A stretch of 64,000 bases of DNA from Pelagibacteraceae bacterium AG-333-C14 (GTDB lineage: Bacteria; Pseudomonadota; Alphaproteobacteria; Pelagibacterales; AG-422-B15), in the NCBI GenBank assembly GCA_003282485.1, contig QBZD01000003.1:31589-95588 (forward strand), read 5' to 3'. This document shows, piece after piece, positions 1 through 8,835 of this stretch. Position numbers and translations under genes: made by a program. The notes under the pieces are model-generated. The model had not been told where the DNA came from, searched no databases, and was given only the letters and a program-made list of their open reading frames with translations. The stretch's first letter is position 1; every line of letters starts with the position of its first letter.

Positions 1-1
1 C

Positions 2-973
2 ACACTTTCTGAATATGGCTTTAGACTTCCATCCTGCCTTGATAACAGGCCATTAAAATTTGAAGAATGGGAAATGATGAGACCTCAAAGTCTGTTTATT
101 TCTGCTACGCCAGGACCATGGGAGATGCAGAAAACTCAAGGCGTATTCACTGAACAAATCATAAGACCGACTGGACTTATAGATCCAGATATTGAGATTC
201 GACCTGCTAAAACACAAGTTGAAGACCTTATTTCTGAATGTAAAAAAATCATTGATATGAAGTATAGAGTCTTAGTTACAACTTTGACCAAACGGATGGC
301 TGAGGATTTATCAGAGTACATGCACGAAAATGGCATTAAAGTAAAGTATATGCACTCAGACATCGATACCTTAGAAAGAATTGAAATAATTAGAGATTTA
401 AGAAAAGGAATGTTCGATGTTCTGGTTGGGATTAATTTACTTAGAGAAGGACTCGATATACCTGAGTGCGCATTAGTGGCTATTCTTGATGCTGATAAAG
501 AAGGGTTCTTAAGGTCTGAAAGATCGCTTGTTCAAACCATTGGAAGAGCAGCTCGTAATGTCGATGGCAGGGTGATTCTTTATGCAGATAAAGAAACAGA
601 AAGTATTAAAAAAGCAATAAAAGAGACTGATAGAAGAAGAGAGATTCAAAAAAGATTCAATCTTGAAAATAAGATCACTCCTGAGTCTATTAAAAGAGAT
701 ATCAGTGATATTTTAGAGAGTATATATGAAAATGATAGGGTTAGCGTTGAATTACATGGTGAGAATAATAATCTTGTAGGAGATAATTTGCAAAAGCATA
801 TCAAAGGGCTTAAAAAGAACATGATTGATTTAGCTGATGACTTAAATTTCGAGGAAGCTGCAAAGTTAAGAGATGAAATAAAAAGACTTGAAAATAATCA
901 ATTAGAATTGCCATCTAATAATCTTGGACAGTATAAAAAGAATAGAAGAAGCAAAAGGAAGTATTTCACATAA
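2..973 (+). CDS. uvrB: UvrABC system protein B, C-terminal half (5' end outside window)
   Basis: This is the last roughly 323 codons of the helicase-like damage-verification subunit of nucleotide excision repair; the family is about 660-700 residues, so the start lies upstream of the window. The open frame runs from the first bases. Visible are NRPLKFEEW and ATPGPWE (residues about 18-43 of the fragment), the helicase motif V/VI block with [12 protein letters not shown] and QTIGRAARN, and a C-terminal UVR domain ([12 protein letters not shown]) that binds UvrC. The tail is short and basic. uvrC lies 2 kb downstream on the same strand, so two subunits of the pathway are near neighbours. The stop codon abuts the next ATG. 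Confidence 0.97.
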   Translation, partial: TLSEYGFRLPSCLDNRPLKFEEWEMMRPQSLFISATPGPWEMQKTQGVFTEQIIRPTGLIDPDIEIRPAKTQVEDLISECKKIIDMKYRVLVTTLTKRMAEDLSEYMHENGIKVKYMHSDIDTLERIEIIRDLRKGMFDVLVGINLLREGLDIPECALVAILDADKEGFLRSERSLVQTIGRAARNVDGRVILYADKETESIKKAIKETDRRREIQKRFNLENKITPESIKRDISDILESIYENDRVSVELHGENNNLVGDNLQKHIKGLKKNMIDLADDLNFEEAAKLRDEIKRLENNQLELPSNNLGQYKKNRRSKRKYFT

Positions 974-1906
974 ATGTTTGTCGATATTTTAATTTTATTG
1001 ATTGGACTTGTACTATTACTTTACAGCGCTGACATGATGATAGGTTCCTCTGATCTAATTGCAAAAAAATTTCAACTATCGCCTATTCTTATAGGTCTAA
1101 CAATTGTTGCATTCGGTACATCAGCTCCCGAACTAGTTATTACCTTATTCGCAGCTTCTAAAGAAATCCCAGCAACAGACGCTATAATTGGTAACATTAT
1201 TGGCTCAAACATTGCTAATATTTTACTTATTTTAGGCACTGCCTCACTTTTTTTTAAAATAGATTTAAGTAATATCGGACTTAAAGATAATAGTTTTTTG
1301 CTAATACTAACATTTTATTTTGCAGCAATGTTCTATATTGCAAGCTCTCTTAATTTTACAATTATTATTGGATTAATAGTTTTTGTAATACTTTTTTTGA
1401 ACATACTTAAAAATTATGAGTCTAATAATGAAGAAGTAAAATTCAAAGAATTTAGTAAAAGAACCTACGTAATTCTCTTATTTTCATTTATTGGTATCTT
1501 TATTGGTGGAAAAATATTTTTAGACAGTTCACTTAGTATCTTTACAACTTTTGGATTAGAAGAGACAATAATAGGAATATCTATTTTAGCAATTGGCACC
1601 TCACTTCCTGAACTAGCAACTGTAGTAATTTCTTACATAAGAAAAAAAGGTTCTATTGGCATTGGTAACATTATTGGAAGCAATATAATGAATATTCTTT
1701 TTGTTTTCTTGCCAGGTGCAATAATAATTAAATCAAGAAACTTAGATTTTTCATTAGAAAATATTGATTTAATGCATGTTAACGTGTTGGTATTAGTGAC
1801 ATTAATCATTGCAGCAATGTCATTATTAAAAATGAAATTGAATAAAATTTTTGCTTTGGGTTTTCTATTGTCATATGTGGTATATATAACTTATTCAGTA
1901 TTATGA
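974..1906 (+). CDS. Sodium/calcium exchanger family protein (CaCA, YrbG-like)
   Basis: A 310-residue integral membrane protein with about ten hydrophobic segments. It carries the two inverted alpha-repeats that define the calcium/cation antiporter family: FGTSAPELVITLFAA followed by GNIIGSNIANILLILG near residues 45-85, and IGTSLPELATVVIS followed by GNIIGSNIMNILF near residues 200-240. The acidic residue in each TS-x-PE motif is the expected ion ligand. It most likely exports Ca2+ (or another divalent cation) in exchange for Na+ across the inner membrane; the exact ion cannot be read from sequence. It starts directly after the uvrB stop and overlaps the next gene by 4 bases, so it looks co-transcribed. 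Confidence 0.9.
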   Translation: MFVDILILLIGLVLLLYSADMMIGSSDLIAKKFQLSPILIGLTIVAFGTSAPELVITLFAASKEIPATDAIIGNIIGSNIANILLILGTASLFFKIDLSNIGLKDNSFLLILTFYFAAMFYIASSLNFTIIIGLIVFVILFLNILKNYESNNEEVKFKEFSKRTYVILLFSFIGIFIGGKIFLDSSLSIFTTFGLEETIIGISILAIGTSLPELATVVISYIRKKGSIGIGNIIGSNIMNILFVFLPGAIIIKSRNLDFSLENIDLMHVNVLVLVTLIIAAMSLLKMKLNKIFALGFLLSYVVYITYSVL

Positions 1907-2628
1907 AAAAACAAACTATTTTAATTACTGGAGGCGCTCAAAGAATTGGCAAAGCTATTGCTTTAAGCTTGAAGAGTAATAACCTAAATTTTGTTATTCA
2001 TTATAATAGCTCTATTAAAGAGGCTAAAGATTTAAAAAATAGTCTCATAAAATCTGGAAATCAATGTGAAATAATTAAGTGTGATTTAAACAAACCAGGT
2101 CAAGTTTCAAAGATAATATTAAAATCAAAAAGAATTTTTGGATCAGTCGATTTTCTTGTTAATAATGCTTCTCTATTTTTAAATGACAATATTGAAACAC
2201 TCAATGATGGCTTGTGGTATGATCATATGAATATAAATTTGTATGCACCTTTGATATTATCCAAAGAATTCAAAAAGCACTTACCAAAAAACTCCAACGG
2301 GCATATCATAAATATTTTAGATCAAAATGTAGTCAACGCTGATACTTCATTTCTTTCTTACTCAATTTCAAAGGCTGCTCTTTATGCAGCTACACCAATA
2401 TTAGCTAAATCTTTTGCTCCAAATATAAGAGTTAATTCGATTGGTCCCGGACCAACTTTAAAAAATATTCATCAATCAAAGAAACACTTTGATAAGTCAT
2501 TGAAAAATACAATTTTAAAGATTGGTTCACCTCCGGAAGAAATAGCAAAATCTGTTAAATTTCTGCTTGAATCAAAGTCAATAACAGGTCAATTTATAGC
2601 CGTTGACGGGGGGGAGCATTTATCATGA
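1903..2628 (+). CDS. SDR-family reductase, pteridine reductase/FolM-like
   Basis: A 241-residue short-chain dehydrogenase/reductase. The N-terminal cofactor motif is TGGAQRIG (residues 9-16), whose arginine is typical of NADPH-dependent pteridine reductases and FolM. NNAS lies at 87-90. The catalytic Tyr and Lys are Y153 and K157 (YSISK). The usual SDR catalytic serine is replaced by Asp140, exactly 13 residues before the tyrosine, as in pteridine reductase PTR1 and FolM. It overlaps folB by 4 bases, which fits a role in reducing dihydrofolate, dihydrobiopterin or dihydromonapterin. Substrate is inferred from residues plus context, not proven. Confidence 0.82.
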   Translation: MKKQTILITGGAQRIGKAIALSLKSNNLNFVIHYNSSIKEAKDLKNSLIKSGNQCEIIKCDLNKPGQVSKIILKSKRIFGSVDFLVNNASLFLNDNIETLNDGLWYDHMNINLYAPLILSKEFKKHLPKNSNGHIINILDQNVVNADTSFLSYSISKAALYAATPILAKSFAPNIRVNSIGPGPTLKNIHQSKKHFDKSLKNTILKIGSPPEEIAKSVKFLLESKSITGQFIAVDGGEHLS

Positions 2629-3050
2629 ATCATAAAAATGTACTAAAAATTAACGATTTAAAATCAAATACAGATTTAGTAGATCCATTGTCAGGGTATG
2701 ATTTGATATTTTTAAATGATTTTATGATTGACGCAAACATTGGTGTCTACAAACATGAAAAGTTGAAGCGACAGCCACTTAGAATAAACGTTATTGCTAA
2801 AGTTAAAAACCCTAAAACAATTAATGACAGCAGATTACAAAGTGTTGTTTGCTATAATCAAATATCAAAAAAAATAAAAAAAATTATAGGTGCTGGTCAT
2901 ACAATTCTTCTTGAGAAGTTAGCTGAAAAGATATTTCAAGAATGTTTCAAAAATAAAAGAATTGAGACAATGAAAATTAGGCTAGAAAAATTAGACGCAA
3001 TAAAAGAGGCTGCGAGTGCTGGTATTGAAATTGAGCGCTCACGCGCTTAA
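2625..3050 (+). CDS. folB: Dihydroneopterin aldolase family protein
   Basis: A 141-residue protein of the FolB family, which cleaves 7,8-dihydroneopterin to 6-hydroxymethyl-dihydropterin and glycolaldehyde in folate synthesis. The core signature IGVYKHEKLKRQPLRI contains the expected catalytic glutamate, and the C-terminal RLEKLDAIKEAASAGIEIER matches the lysine-bearing end of the domain. There is an N-terminal extension of about 25 residues compared with the common 118-120 residue enzymes. The start overlaps the preceding pteridine-reductase-like gene by 4 bases, giving a two-gene pterin unit. Members of this family can also act as epimerases. Confidence 0.85.
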   Translation: MNHKNVLKINDLKSNTDLVDPLSGYDLIFLNDFMIDANIGVYKHEKLKRQPLRINVIAKVKNPKTINDSRLQSVVCYNQISKKIKKIIGAGHTILLEKLAEKIFQECFKNKRIETMKIRLEKLDAIKEAASAGIEIERSRA

Positions 3051-3052
3051 AA

Positions 3053-4885
3053 ATGAATAGTACAGAAAATCTAAAAGAAATTATAAATCAATCCCCTACT
3101 TCTGCAGGCATTTATAAAATGCTGAATGAAAAAGATGAAATACTTTACGTAGGGAAAGCAAAGAATATTCAAAATCGCCTTAAAAGTTACCTGAATGGTA
3201 ATAATTTATCAAACCGCATAAAAAGAATGGTCAGTAAAATCTCAACTATTGACGTTGTAATTACACAAACTGAAAAAGAAGCATTGCTTTTAGAGGCAAA
3301 TTTAATCAAGAAACTAAAGCCACCATTTAATATACTTCTTCGTGACGACAAATCATTTCCTTATATCTTTATTAACCATGAACAGGAATATCCACAAATT
3401 ACAAAACATAGAGGTAAGCAAAGATTTAAAGGAAAGTATTTTGGGCCATTTGCAACAATTAACTCTCTTAATTATACATTAAAAATATTACAGAAAGTTT
3501 TCTTACTACGTTCATGTGATGACACAATATTTGAAAATAGATCGAAACCCTGCCTGCTTTATCAAATTGAAAGATGCAGCGGTCCTTGTGTAAATGATAC
3601 AATTAATAAAAAAGACTACAATGCAACAGTAAAGAATGCTGAGAATTTTCTTTCAGGTCATCACAGTACTCTACAGGCAGAGCTTTCAAAGAAGATGGAA
3701 AGAGAAAGTGAAATTTTGAATTATGAAAAGGCTGCAAGTTATAGAGATAAAATTGAAGCTTTAACTCAAATTCAAAGCCAGCAGAATATAAACTTGCACG
3801 ACATTAAAAATACTGACGTGATATCTATTTCAAGAAAAGGAAACAAATCTTGCGTGCAAGTATTCATATACAGATCAGGCCAGAATTGGGGAAATAGATC
3901 ATACTTTCCAAAACATGGGGAAGAAGTTGAAACTTATGAAATATTGGAGAGGTTTATAGTTGATTTTTACACAAAGTATTCACCTCCAAAAAACGTACTC
4001 ATAAATACTTCCATTAATAATTCTAAACTCATTAAAAATTCTCTAAAATCGATTTATTCTTATCAAACAAATTTTTCAATTCCGAAACAAGGTAAAAAAT
4101 TAGAAATCATTAATTATGCAATAAGGAATTCTGAATTATCATTAAAAAATCATATTACCCAGTCGTTCTCTGATAAAGAAAATTTAAAAGCCTTAAAAAA
4201 AGATTTAGGAATTACCCATGATATTAATCGAATAGAAGCTTTTGATAATAGTCACTTATTTGGCAAAAATGCTGTTGGAGCCATGATTGTGTTTTCAAAC
4301 GAAGGTTTTGATAAAAAATCTTATAGAAAATTTAATATTGACTCAAACAAAGTTAAACCTGGGGACGACTATGGCATGATGCGGCATGTTCTAGAGAGAA
4401 GATTTTCTTCTGAAGCAATAAAAAATCAAAAAAAATATCAAAATTTACCTGAACTTCTCATAATAGATGGTGGCAAGGGCCATTATGATTTGGCTAAAAA
4501 AATATTAGATGAAAAAAATTTAAATAAAATTAAATTAGCGTCAATTTTTAAGGGCGAAGGAAGAAAGGAAAGCCTAGATCAGATTATTTTCAATGATAAG
4601 AAAAATTATATAAAGAAAGATACACCTTCATTTTTCTTTATGCAAAGGCTCAGAGATGAATCACATAGATATGCTATTGGAGCTCACAGAGACAAAAGAA
4701 AAAAAGAAATGCACACATCAGAATTAGAGCCAATTGAAGGCCTGGGACGAGTAAGAAAAAAGCTACTACTGAATCATTTTGGATCAATTAAAAATATTAA
4801 AACTGCATCATCTCAAGATATTATGAAGGTTAAAGGAATAAGCAGGTTGCTATCAGAAAAAATATATGCTTACTTTAATGATTGA
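3053..4885 (+). CDS. uvrC: Excinuclease ABC subunit C
   Basis: A full-length 610-residue UvrC, the dual-incision nuclease of nucleotide excision repair. Domains in order: GIY-YIG nuclease (SAGIYKML and ILYVGKAKNIQNRLKSYL, residues about 17-50) for the 3' cut, a cysteine cluster near residues 160-175, a UVR domain that pairs with UvrB (NYEKAASYRDKIEAL, about 225), an RNase H-like nuclease for the 5' cut (IEAFDNSHLFG, about 400) and a C-terminal helix-hairpin-helix pair (LEPIEGLGRVRKKLLL). It follows folB after two bases and its TGA shares an A with the ATG of pgsA. Confidence 0.97.
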   Translation: MNSTENLKEIINQSPTSAGIYKMLNEKDEILYVGKAKNIQNRLKSYLNGNNLSNRIKRMVSKISTIDVVITQTEKEALLLEANLIKKLKPPFNILLRDDKSFPYIFINHEQEYPQITKHRGKQRFKGKYFGPFATINSLNYTLKILQKVFLLRSCDDTIFENRSKPCLLYQIERCSGPCVNDTINKKDYNATVKNAENFLSGHHSTLQAELSKKMERESEILNYEKAASYRDKIEALTQIQSQQNINLHDIKNTDVISISRKGNKSCVQVFIYRSGQNWGNRSYFPKHGEEVETYEILERFIVDFYTKYSPPKNVLINTSINNSKLIKNSLKSIYSYQTNFSIPKQGKKLEIINYAIRNSELSLKNHITQSFSDKENLKALKKDLGITHDINRIEAFDNSHLFGKNAVGAMIVFSNEGFDKKSYRKFNIDSNKVKPGDDYGMMRHVLERRFSSEAIKNQKKYQNLPELLIIDGGKGHYDLAKKILDEKNLNKIKLASIFKGEGRKESLDQIIFNDKKNYIKKDTPSFFFMQRLRDESHRYAIGAHRDKRKKEMHTSELEPIEGLGRVRKKLLLNHFGSIKNIKTASSQDIMKVKGISRLLSEKIYAYFND

Positions 4886-5427
4886 TGTCAAAGTTACCAA
4901 ACATATTAACAATTTCAAGAATAGTACTGCTTCCAGTCCTAATAATATTAATTCTTTCTGATTCAAATTTAATAAATTTCTTATCAATAGTTTTATTTAT
5001 TGTGATGTCGATTACCGATTATCTTGATGGATTAATTGCCAGAAAGACAAAAAATACATCAAACTTTGGAAAAATGCTTGATCCCATCGCTGATAAACTC
5101 TTTGTAGTTCTTATCTTGATTACTTTTATTTCAGATAGCATGTTGTTAGGAATACATCTCATACCTGCATATCTAATTATAGCTAGAGAAATATTTATTT
5201 CTGGCTTGAGAGAATATGCATCAAGTGATGATAACAAAAAAGAAATACCTGTATCAAATTTAGGTAAATATAAAACTGCAGCTCAAATGAGCGGCTTATT
5301 TTTGATACTCTTGGCCGATGTGTACAGTAGTTTATTATTAATTAACGATTTTGGCATAGCGCTTTTGTGGATTGCTATGATAGCGTCGCTATATAGTGGT
5401 TATCAATACTATAGAAAGATTTTTTAA
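4885..5427 (+). CDS. pgsA: CDP-diacylglycerol--glycerol-3-phosphate 3-phosphatidyltransferase
   Basis: A 180-residue membrane enzyme that makes phosphatidylglycerol phosphate from CDP-diacylglycerol and glycerol 3-phosphate, the committed step to anionic phospholipids. The CDP-alcohol phosphotransferase signature is intact: DYLDGLIARK, then GKMLDPIADKL (D-x2-DG-x2-AR-x8-G-x3-D-x3-D, residues about 45-73). Several hydrophobic helices flank it. I chose the ATG at 4885, which overlaps the uvrC stop as TGATG; an in-frame TTG at 4882 is possible. The uvrC-pgsA pairing is common in proteobacteria. The stop directly abuts the convergent ilvE stop. Confidence 0.93.
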   Translation: MSKLPNILTISRIVLLPVLIILILSDSNLINFLSIVLFIVMSITDYLDGLIARKTKNTSNFGKMLDPIADKLFVVLILITFISDSMLLGIHLIPAYLIIAREIFISGLREYASSDDNKKEIPVSNLGKYKTAAQMSGLFLILLADVYSSLLLINDFGIALLWIAMIASLYSGYQYYRKIF

Positions 5428-6309
5428 CTAAGATCTTACTAGATCGTGATAATCTTGCATGAACTGAAAATTTTGGCTTTCATCGCCAGTCTTAAATTGA
5501 ATACTATCAATTGATTGTATTGGAGTAATTTCAGCGGCTGTCCCAGTTAAAAAAGCCTCTTCATAGTTGGCCATTTCATCTGGCATTATATGTTTTTCCT
5601 CAACTGAAAATCCTTTTTTTGTCACCATCTCAATAACTGTTTGCCTAGTTATGCCATTTAGGAAACAATCTGGTATAGGTGTATGTATTGTTTTATTTTT
5701 TATAAAAAATATATTCGCCCCTGTTCCTTCCGCTACATAGCCTCTGTAATCCAGCATTAAAGCATCATTGTAGCCTTTACTCTCCGCATATTCCTTTGAC
5801 ATTGTACAAATAACATAAGGTCCTGATGCTTTAGCCTCACATGGAGCAGTATCAGGTGCTGGTCGTTTCCAGGGTGATGTAATCAACCTTAGGCCTGCTT
5901 TTCTATCTTCAATTTTGAAATATGATGCCCAATCATCCCAGACGGCAATGGCAACATTTATATCAGCATTAGATGTCGATAATCCCATCTGCTGACTTCC
6001 ACGCCAGGCAATTGGACGAACATAACAATCTTGATAACCCATCTTACTGATTAAATCATCTTTAGCCTTGTTAATTTCTTTCTGAGTATAGGGAATTTTT
6101 ATGCCAACTGTTTCAGCTGACTTAAATAGTCTTTTCGTATGTTCATCAGATTTAAATATTTTTCCTTTATAGGCCCTCTCACCTTCAAAAACAGAACTTG
6201 CATAATGAAGTCCCTGGGTGATGACATGACATTTAGCATCATTCCATGGAATAAATTTGCCATTCATCCATATAAAGCCATCTCTGTTATCAAATGGTGG
6301 TATTTCCAT
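5428..6309 (-). CDS. ilvE: Branched-chain amino acid aminotransferase
   Basis: A 293-residue fold-type IV PLP enzyme that carries out the last step of Val, Leu and Ile synthesis (and the first of their breakdown). The Schiff-base lysine is K160 in CEAKASGPYV. Other family landmarks are HYASSVFEGERAY (residues 35-47), the YVAEGTGANIFFI block near 191-203 and the TPIPDCFLNGITR block near 210-222. It is convergent with pgsA and divergent from the regulatory trio that starts near 6393, with about 80 bases between. D-amino acid transaminase or aminodeoxychorismate lyase are less likely given length and motifs. Confidence 0.94.
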   Translation of the reverse strand: MEIPPFDNRDGFIWMNGKFIPWNDAKCHVITQGLHYASSVFEGERAYKGKIFKSDEHTKRLFKSAETVGIKIPYTQKEINKAKDDLISKMGYQDCYVRPIAWRGSQQMGLSTSNADINVAIAVWDDWASYFKIEDRKAGLRLITSPWKRPAPDTAPCEAKASGPYVICTMSKEYAESKGYNDALMLDYRGYVAEGTGANIFFIKNKTIHTPIPDCFLNGITRQTVIEMVTKKGFSVEEKHIMPDEMANYEEAFLTGTAAEITPIQSIDSIQFKTGDESQNFQFMQDYHDLVRS

Positions 6310-6392
6310 ATATTTTTTATTTAATTTAAGAATAGATTACATAACAGAAAAACTCCTTGATTAATATATATTTTTATCGTAACTATGTCATA

Positions 6393-6869
6393 GTGGCTGA
6401 CTTAAATACATCCAATAACAAAGCATCTTCTCTGCTCTATCTTCGTGAAGACCGTATCAAAATTTCATTAAATAATTTTTTTGAAGCTAATAGAATATTT
6501 GAAAAAGAAATTTTTAATAATTTAGATGATGAACAGCTTGGCATGGCTGATATTAGATGTCTTTTAGTAATAAATTTAAATCCTGGGATAATATTTAATG
6601 AACTGTTAAATATTCTTGATATCAGAAAACAAAGTTTGAATAGAGTTTTAAGAGGTTTATTAAAGGAAAAATTTATTATTCAAAAAATTAATTCTGATGA
6701 TGGCAGAAAAAAGAATTTATATCTCACCGATACTGCTACAGACAAATTAAATAATGTTATTAAACCTTTAATAGATAGACTCTCAAAATCTTATGTTAAA
6801 TCTGGGGCTAACGCTGTTCAGGGATTTAATATGGTCGTAAACAGTTTAATAGAAAAAAATAATGAATAA
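6393..6869 (+). CDS. MarR-family transcriptional regulator (PetP-like)
   Basis: A winged-helix regulator of about 158 residues. The recognition region reads NELLNILDIRKQSLNRVLRGL followed by a wing with DDGRKKNLYLT, the standard MarR layout. No ATG gives a sensible N-terminus; I prefer the GTG at 6393, but a TTG at 6357 would add 12 residues. It overlaps the response regulator by 8 bases. A MarR-type gene fused in operon to an OmpR-type gene is the arrangement of petP-petR in Rhodobacter, where the pair affects bc1 expression. That function here is inference; no ligand can be proposed. Confidence 0.82.
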   Translation: MADLNTSNNKASSLLYLREDRIKISLNNFFEANRIFEKEIFNNLDDEQLGMADIRCLLVINLNPGIIFNELLNILDIRKQSLNRVLRGLLKEKFIIQKINSDDGRKKNLYLTDTATDKLNNVIKPLIDRLSKSYVKSGANAVQGFNMVVNSLIEKNNE

Positions 6870-7539
6870 TAATCTACAACACTTACTTATTGTTGACGAT
6901 GATGACAAAATTAGAAACCTTTTAAAATCATATTTAATAGAACATAGCTTTCTTATTTCTACTGCTGCTAATGCAGAAGAGGCCAAAGAGTTACTTAAGT
7001 ATATAGTTTTTGATCTACTAATCGTAGATATCATGATGCCAGGACAAGATGGCTACGAGCTCACAAAGGATATAAGGCAGTCATCTCTCACGCCTATAAT
7101 CCATCTAACGGCCATGAATGAGTCGGAGAATAGAGTTCATGGACTCGAAATTGGTGCTGATGATTATTTAAGTAAACCTTTTGAACCAAAGGAATTACTA
7201 CTAAGAATAAGAAATATAATAAATAAAACATCGACTAAAAATATTAAAAGTAAGATCCAACTAGATAATATAGTAATAGATTTATCAAGTGGGTCCATAA
7301 AAGGAAGAACAGCAGACTTATCGCTTAATCAAAATGAGTTAAAAATTTTGCAACTCCTCTCCGCTAACCCAGGCAAGTCATTTTCTAGAGATCAATTAAT
7401 AACAGAGTTAAATTTTTCGCAGGAACGTACATTAGATGTATGTATTAATAGGTTAAGAAAGAAAATTGAAAAGAATCCGAAAATACCTAGATTTTTGCGA
7501 ACAAAAAGAGGTTCAGGATATGAACTGTGGATTGATTAG
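6862..7539 (+). CDS. OmpR-family response regulator (PetR-like)
   Basis: A 225-residue two-component regulator. The receiver domain has the acidic pocket (VDDDDK, residues 11-16), phosphoacceptor D56 in VDIMMPGQDG, T83 and K105 (LSKPFEP). A C-terminal OmpR/PhoB winged helix follows (FSRDQLI, RTLDVCINRLRKKIE). The ATG at 6862 lies inside the end of the MarR gene, implying translational coupling. The sensor kinase begins 3 bases after its stop, so the cognate pair is clear. Its targets are unknown; membership of a PetR-like group is inferred from the MarR partner. Confidence 0.93.
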   Translation: MNNNLQHLLIVDDDDKIRNLLKSYLIEHSFLISTAANAEEAKELLKYIVFDLLIVDIMMPGQDGYELTKDIRQSSLTPIIHLTAMNESENRVHGLEIGADDYLSKPFEPKELLLRIRNIINKTSTKNIKSKIQLDNIVIDLSSGSIKGRTADLSLNQNELKILQLLSANPGKSFSRDQLITELNFSQERTLDVCINRLRKKIEKNPKIPRFLRTKRGSGYELWID

Positions 7540-7542
7540 ATA

Positions 7543-8835
7543 ATGTTTAGAAATTTACTTCCTACAAGCTTACTAGGCCGAACAATTTTAATAGTTTTGT
7601 TTCCTATAGTTATGTTTCAATTAATTATTTTATCCTACTACTATAATAGTTTGTGGGAGCGTACCCTCAATAGGCTTTCAAGGTCAGTTGCAATGGAAAT
7701 ACAAATGGTTGCCAGACAATATGATGAAGGCCAAGGTTCTTTAATTAATATAAAAAATGTACAAGAAATATTTTTATTTGACGTAAATACTTATGACCAG
7801 GTAGAATTTTTTTATGAGACAGAAAATTATAATACGCAAATTCTTAATAGTTTTAGTCAAGAACTAGCCACAAGAATTGAAAATCCTTTTTCAATCAAAG
7901 AGACACTTAATGATACAATTGAAGTGATTATACAATTTGATTCCTCATTTATAATGCTTACTTTTCCAAAAGATAGGATAACTACCGCTCGAAATCATAT
8001 TTTTCTCGGTTGGCAGATTATATCCGCACTTATATTGGTTCTCATTTCTTATTTATTTCTTAAAAATCAAGTAAAACCAATTAGTAATTTGGCAAAGGCA
8101 GCAGAGCAATTTGGTAAAGGACAAGAGTTGGATAATTTTAAAATTTCAGGAGCTCTTGAAGTTAGACAGGCTGGTAAAGAATTTATAAAAATGAAGAATC
8201 GAATATTAAAACAAATTGATCAACGCTCTCTAATGCTTGCTGGGGTAAGTCATGATTTAAAAACACCATTGACCAGAATGAAACTAATAATAGAAACACT
8301 AGATAATAAGGGTATAAAAAAAGATATTAATGATGAAATTAATCATATGAATGAAATGCTAATTGAATACCTTGATTTCGCAGCCTCTGATGATTCAAAA
8401 GATAGGTCTGTGATTAACCCCATAGAAGCTATCATTAAAATTAAAAATGATGTTCATTTTAGGAGCCACAAAATTGAACTAGAGGTACTCAACGATCAGG
8501 CTGCAACGGTAAATGAAAATGTGTTTGTACGGTCAATTACAAATATTTTGAATAATGCCATTGATAAAGCAGGCAAAATTATCATCAAAGCTGAGGTGAA
8601 TAGCAGAATGATTAAAATCAATATTCACGACAATGGCCCAGGTATTGATGATGAAGAAAAAGCAAATGTATTCAAGCCCTTCTATAGGATTGACAAAAGT
8701 AGGAATCAAAACAAGACAAACTCAGGTTTAGGTCTGGCAACTACTAAATCACTACTTGGCTCAATAAACGGAAAAATAAGTTTGCATGATAGTTATTTAG
8801 GCGGCTTGGAAGTAGCTATAGTAATACAAAATTAA
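7543..8835 (+). CDS. Sensor histidine kinase, EnvZ-like
   Basis: A 430-residue inner-membrane kinase. Two transmembrane segments (about 11-32 and 153-174) bracket a periplasmic region of about 120 residues, followed by HAMP, a HisKA dimerisation domain with phosphorylated H237 in AGVSHDLKTPLTR, and a HATPase domain with the N box (ILNNAIDKA), DNGPGID and SGLGLATTKSLL. The architecture is that of EnvZ. It is the last gene of the MarR-OmpR-kinase operon and surely phosphorylates the adjacent regulator. The periplasmic domain does not reveal a signal. Its 3' end overlaps proC on the other strand by 4 bases. Confidence 0.94.
   Translation: MFRNLLPTSLLGRTILIVLFPIVMFQLIILSYYYNSLWERTLNRLSRSVAMEIQMVARQYDEGQGSLINIKNVQEIFLFDVNTYDQVEFFYETENYNTQILNSFSQELATRIENPFSIKETLNDTIEVIIQFDSSFIMLTFPKDRITTARNHIFLGWQIISALILVLISYLFLKNQVKPISNLAKAAEQFGKGQELDNFKISGALEVRQAGKEFIKMKNRILKQIDQRSLMLAGVSHDLKTPLTRMKLIIETLDNKGIKKDINDEINHMNEMLIEYLDFAASDDSKDRSVINPIEAIIKIKNDVHFRSHKIELEVLNDQAATVNENVFVRSITNILNNAIDKAGKIIIKAEVNSRMIKINIHDNGPGIDDEEKANVFKPFYRIDKSRNQNKTNSGLGLATTKSLLGSINGKISLHDSYLGGLEVAIVIQN

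Noticed and set aside
5425..5450. Palindrome TAAGATCTTA at the pgsA/ilvE convergent junction as a bidirectional terminator
   Set aside because: The stem is too short and without a GC-rich core or T tract, and part of it is ilvE coding sequence.
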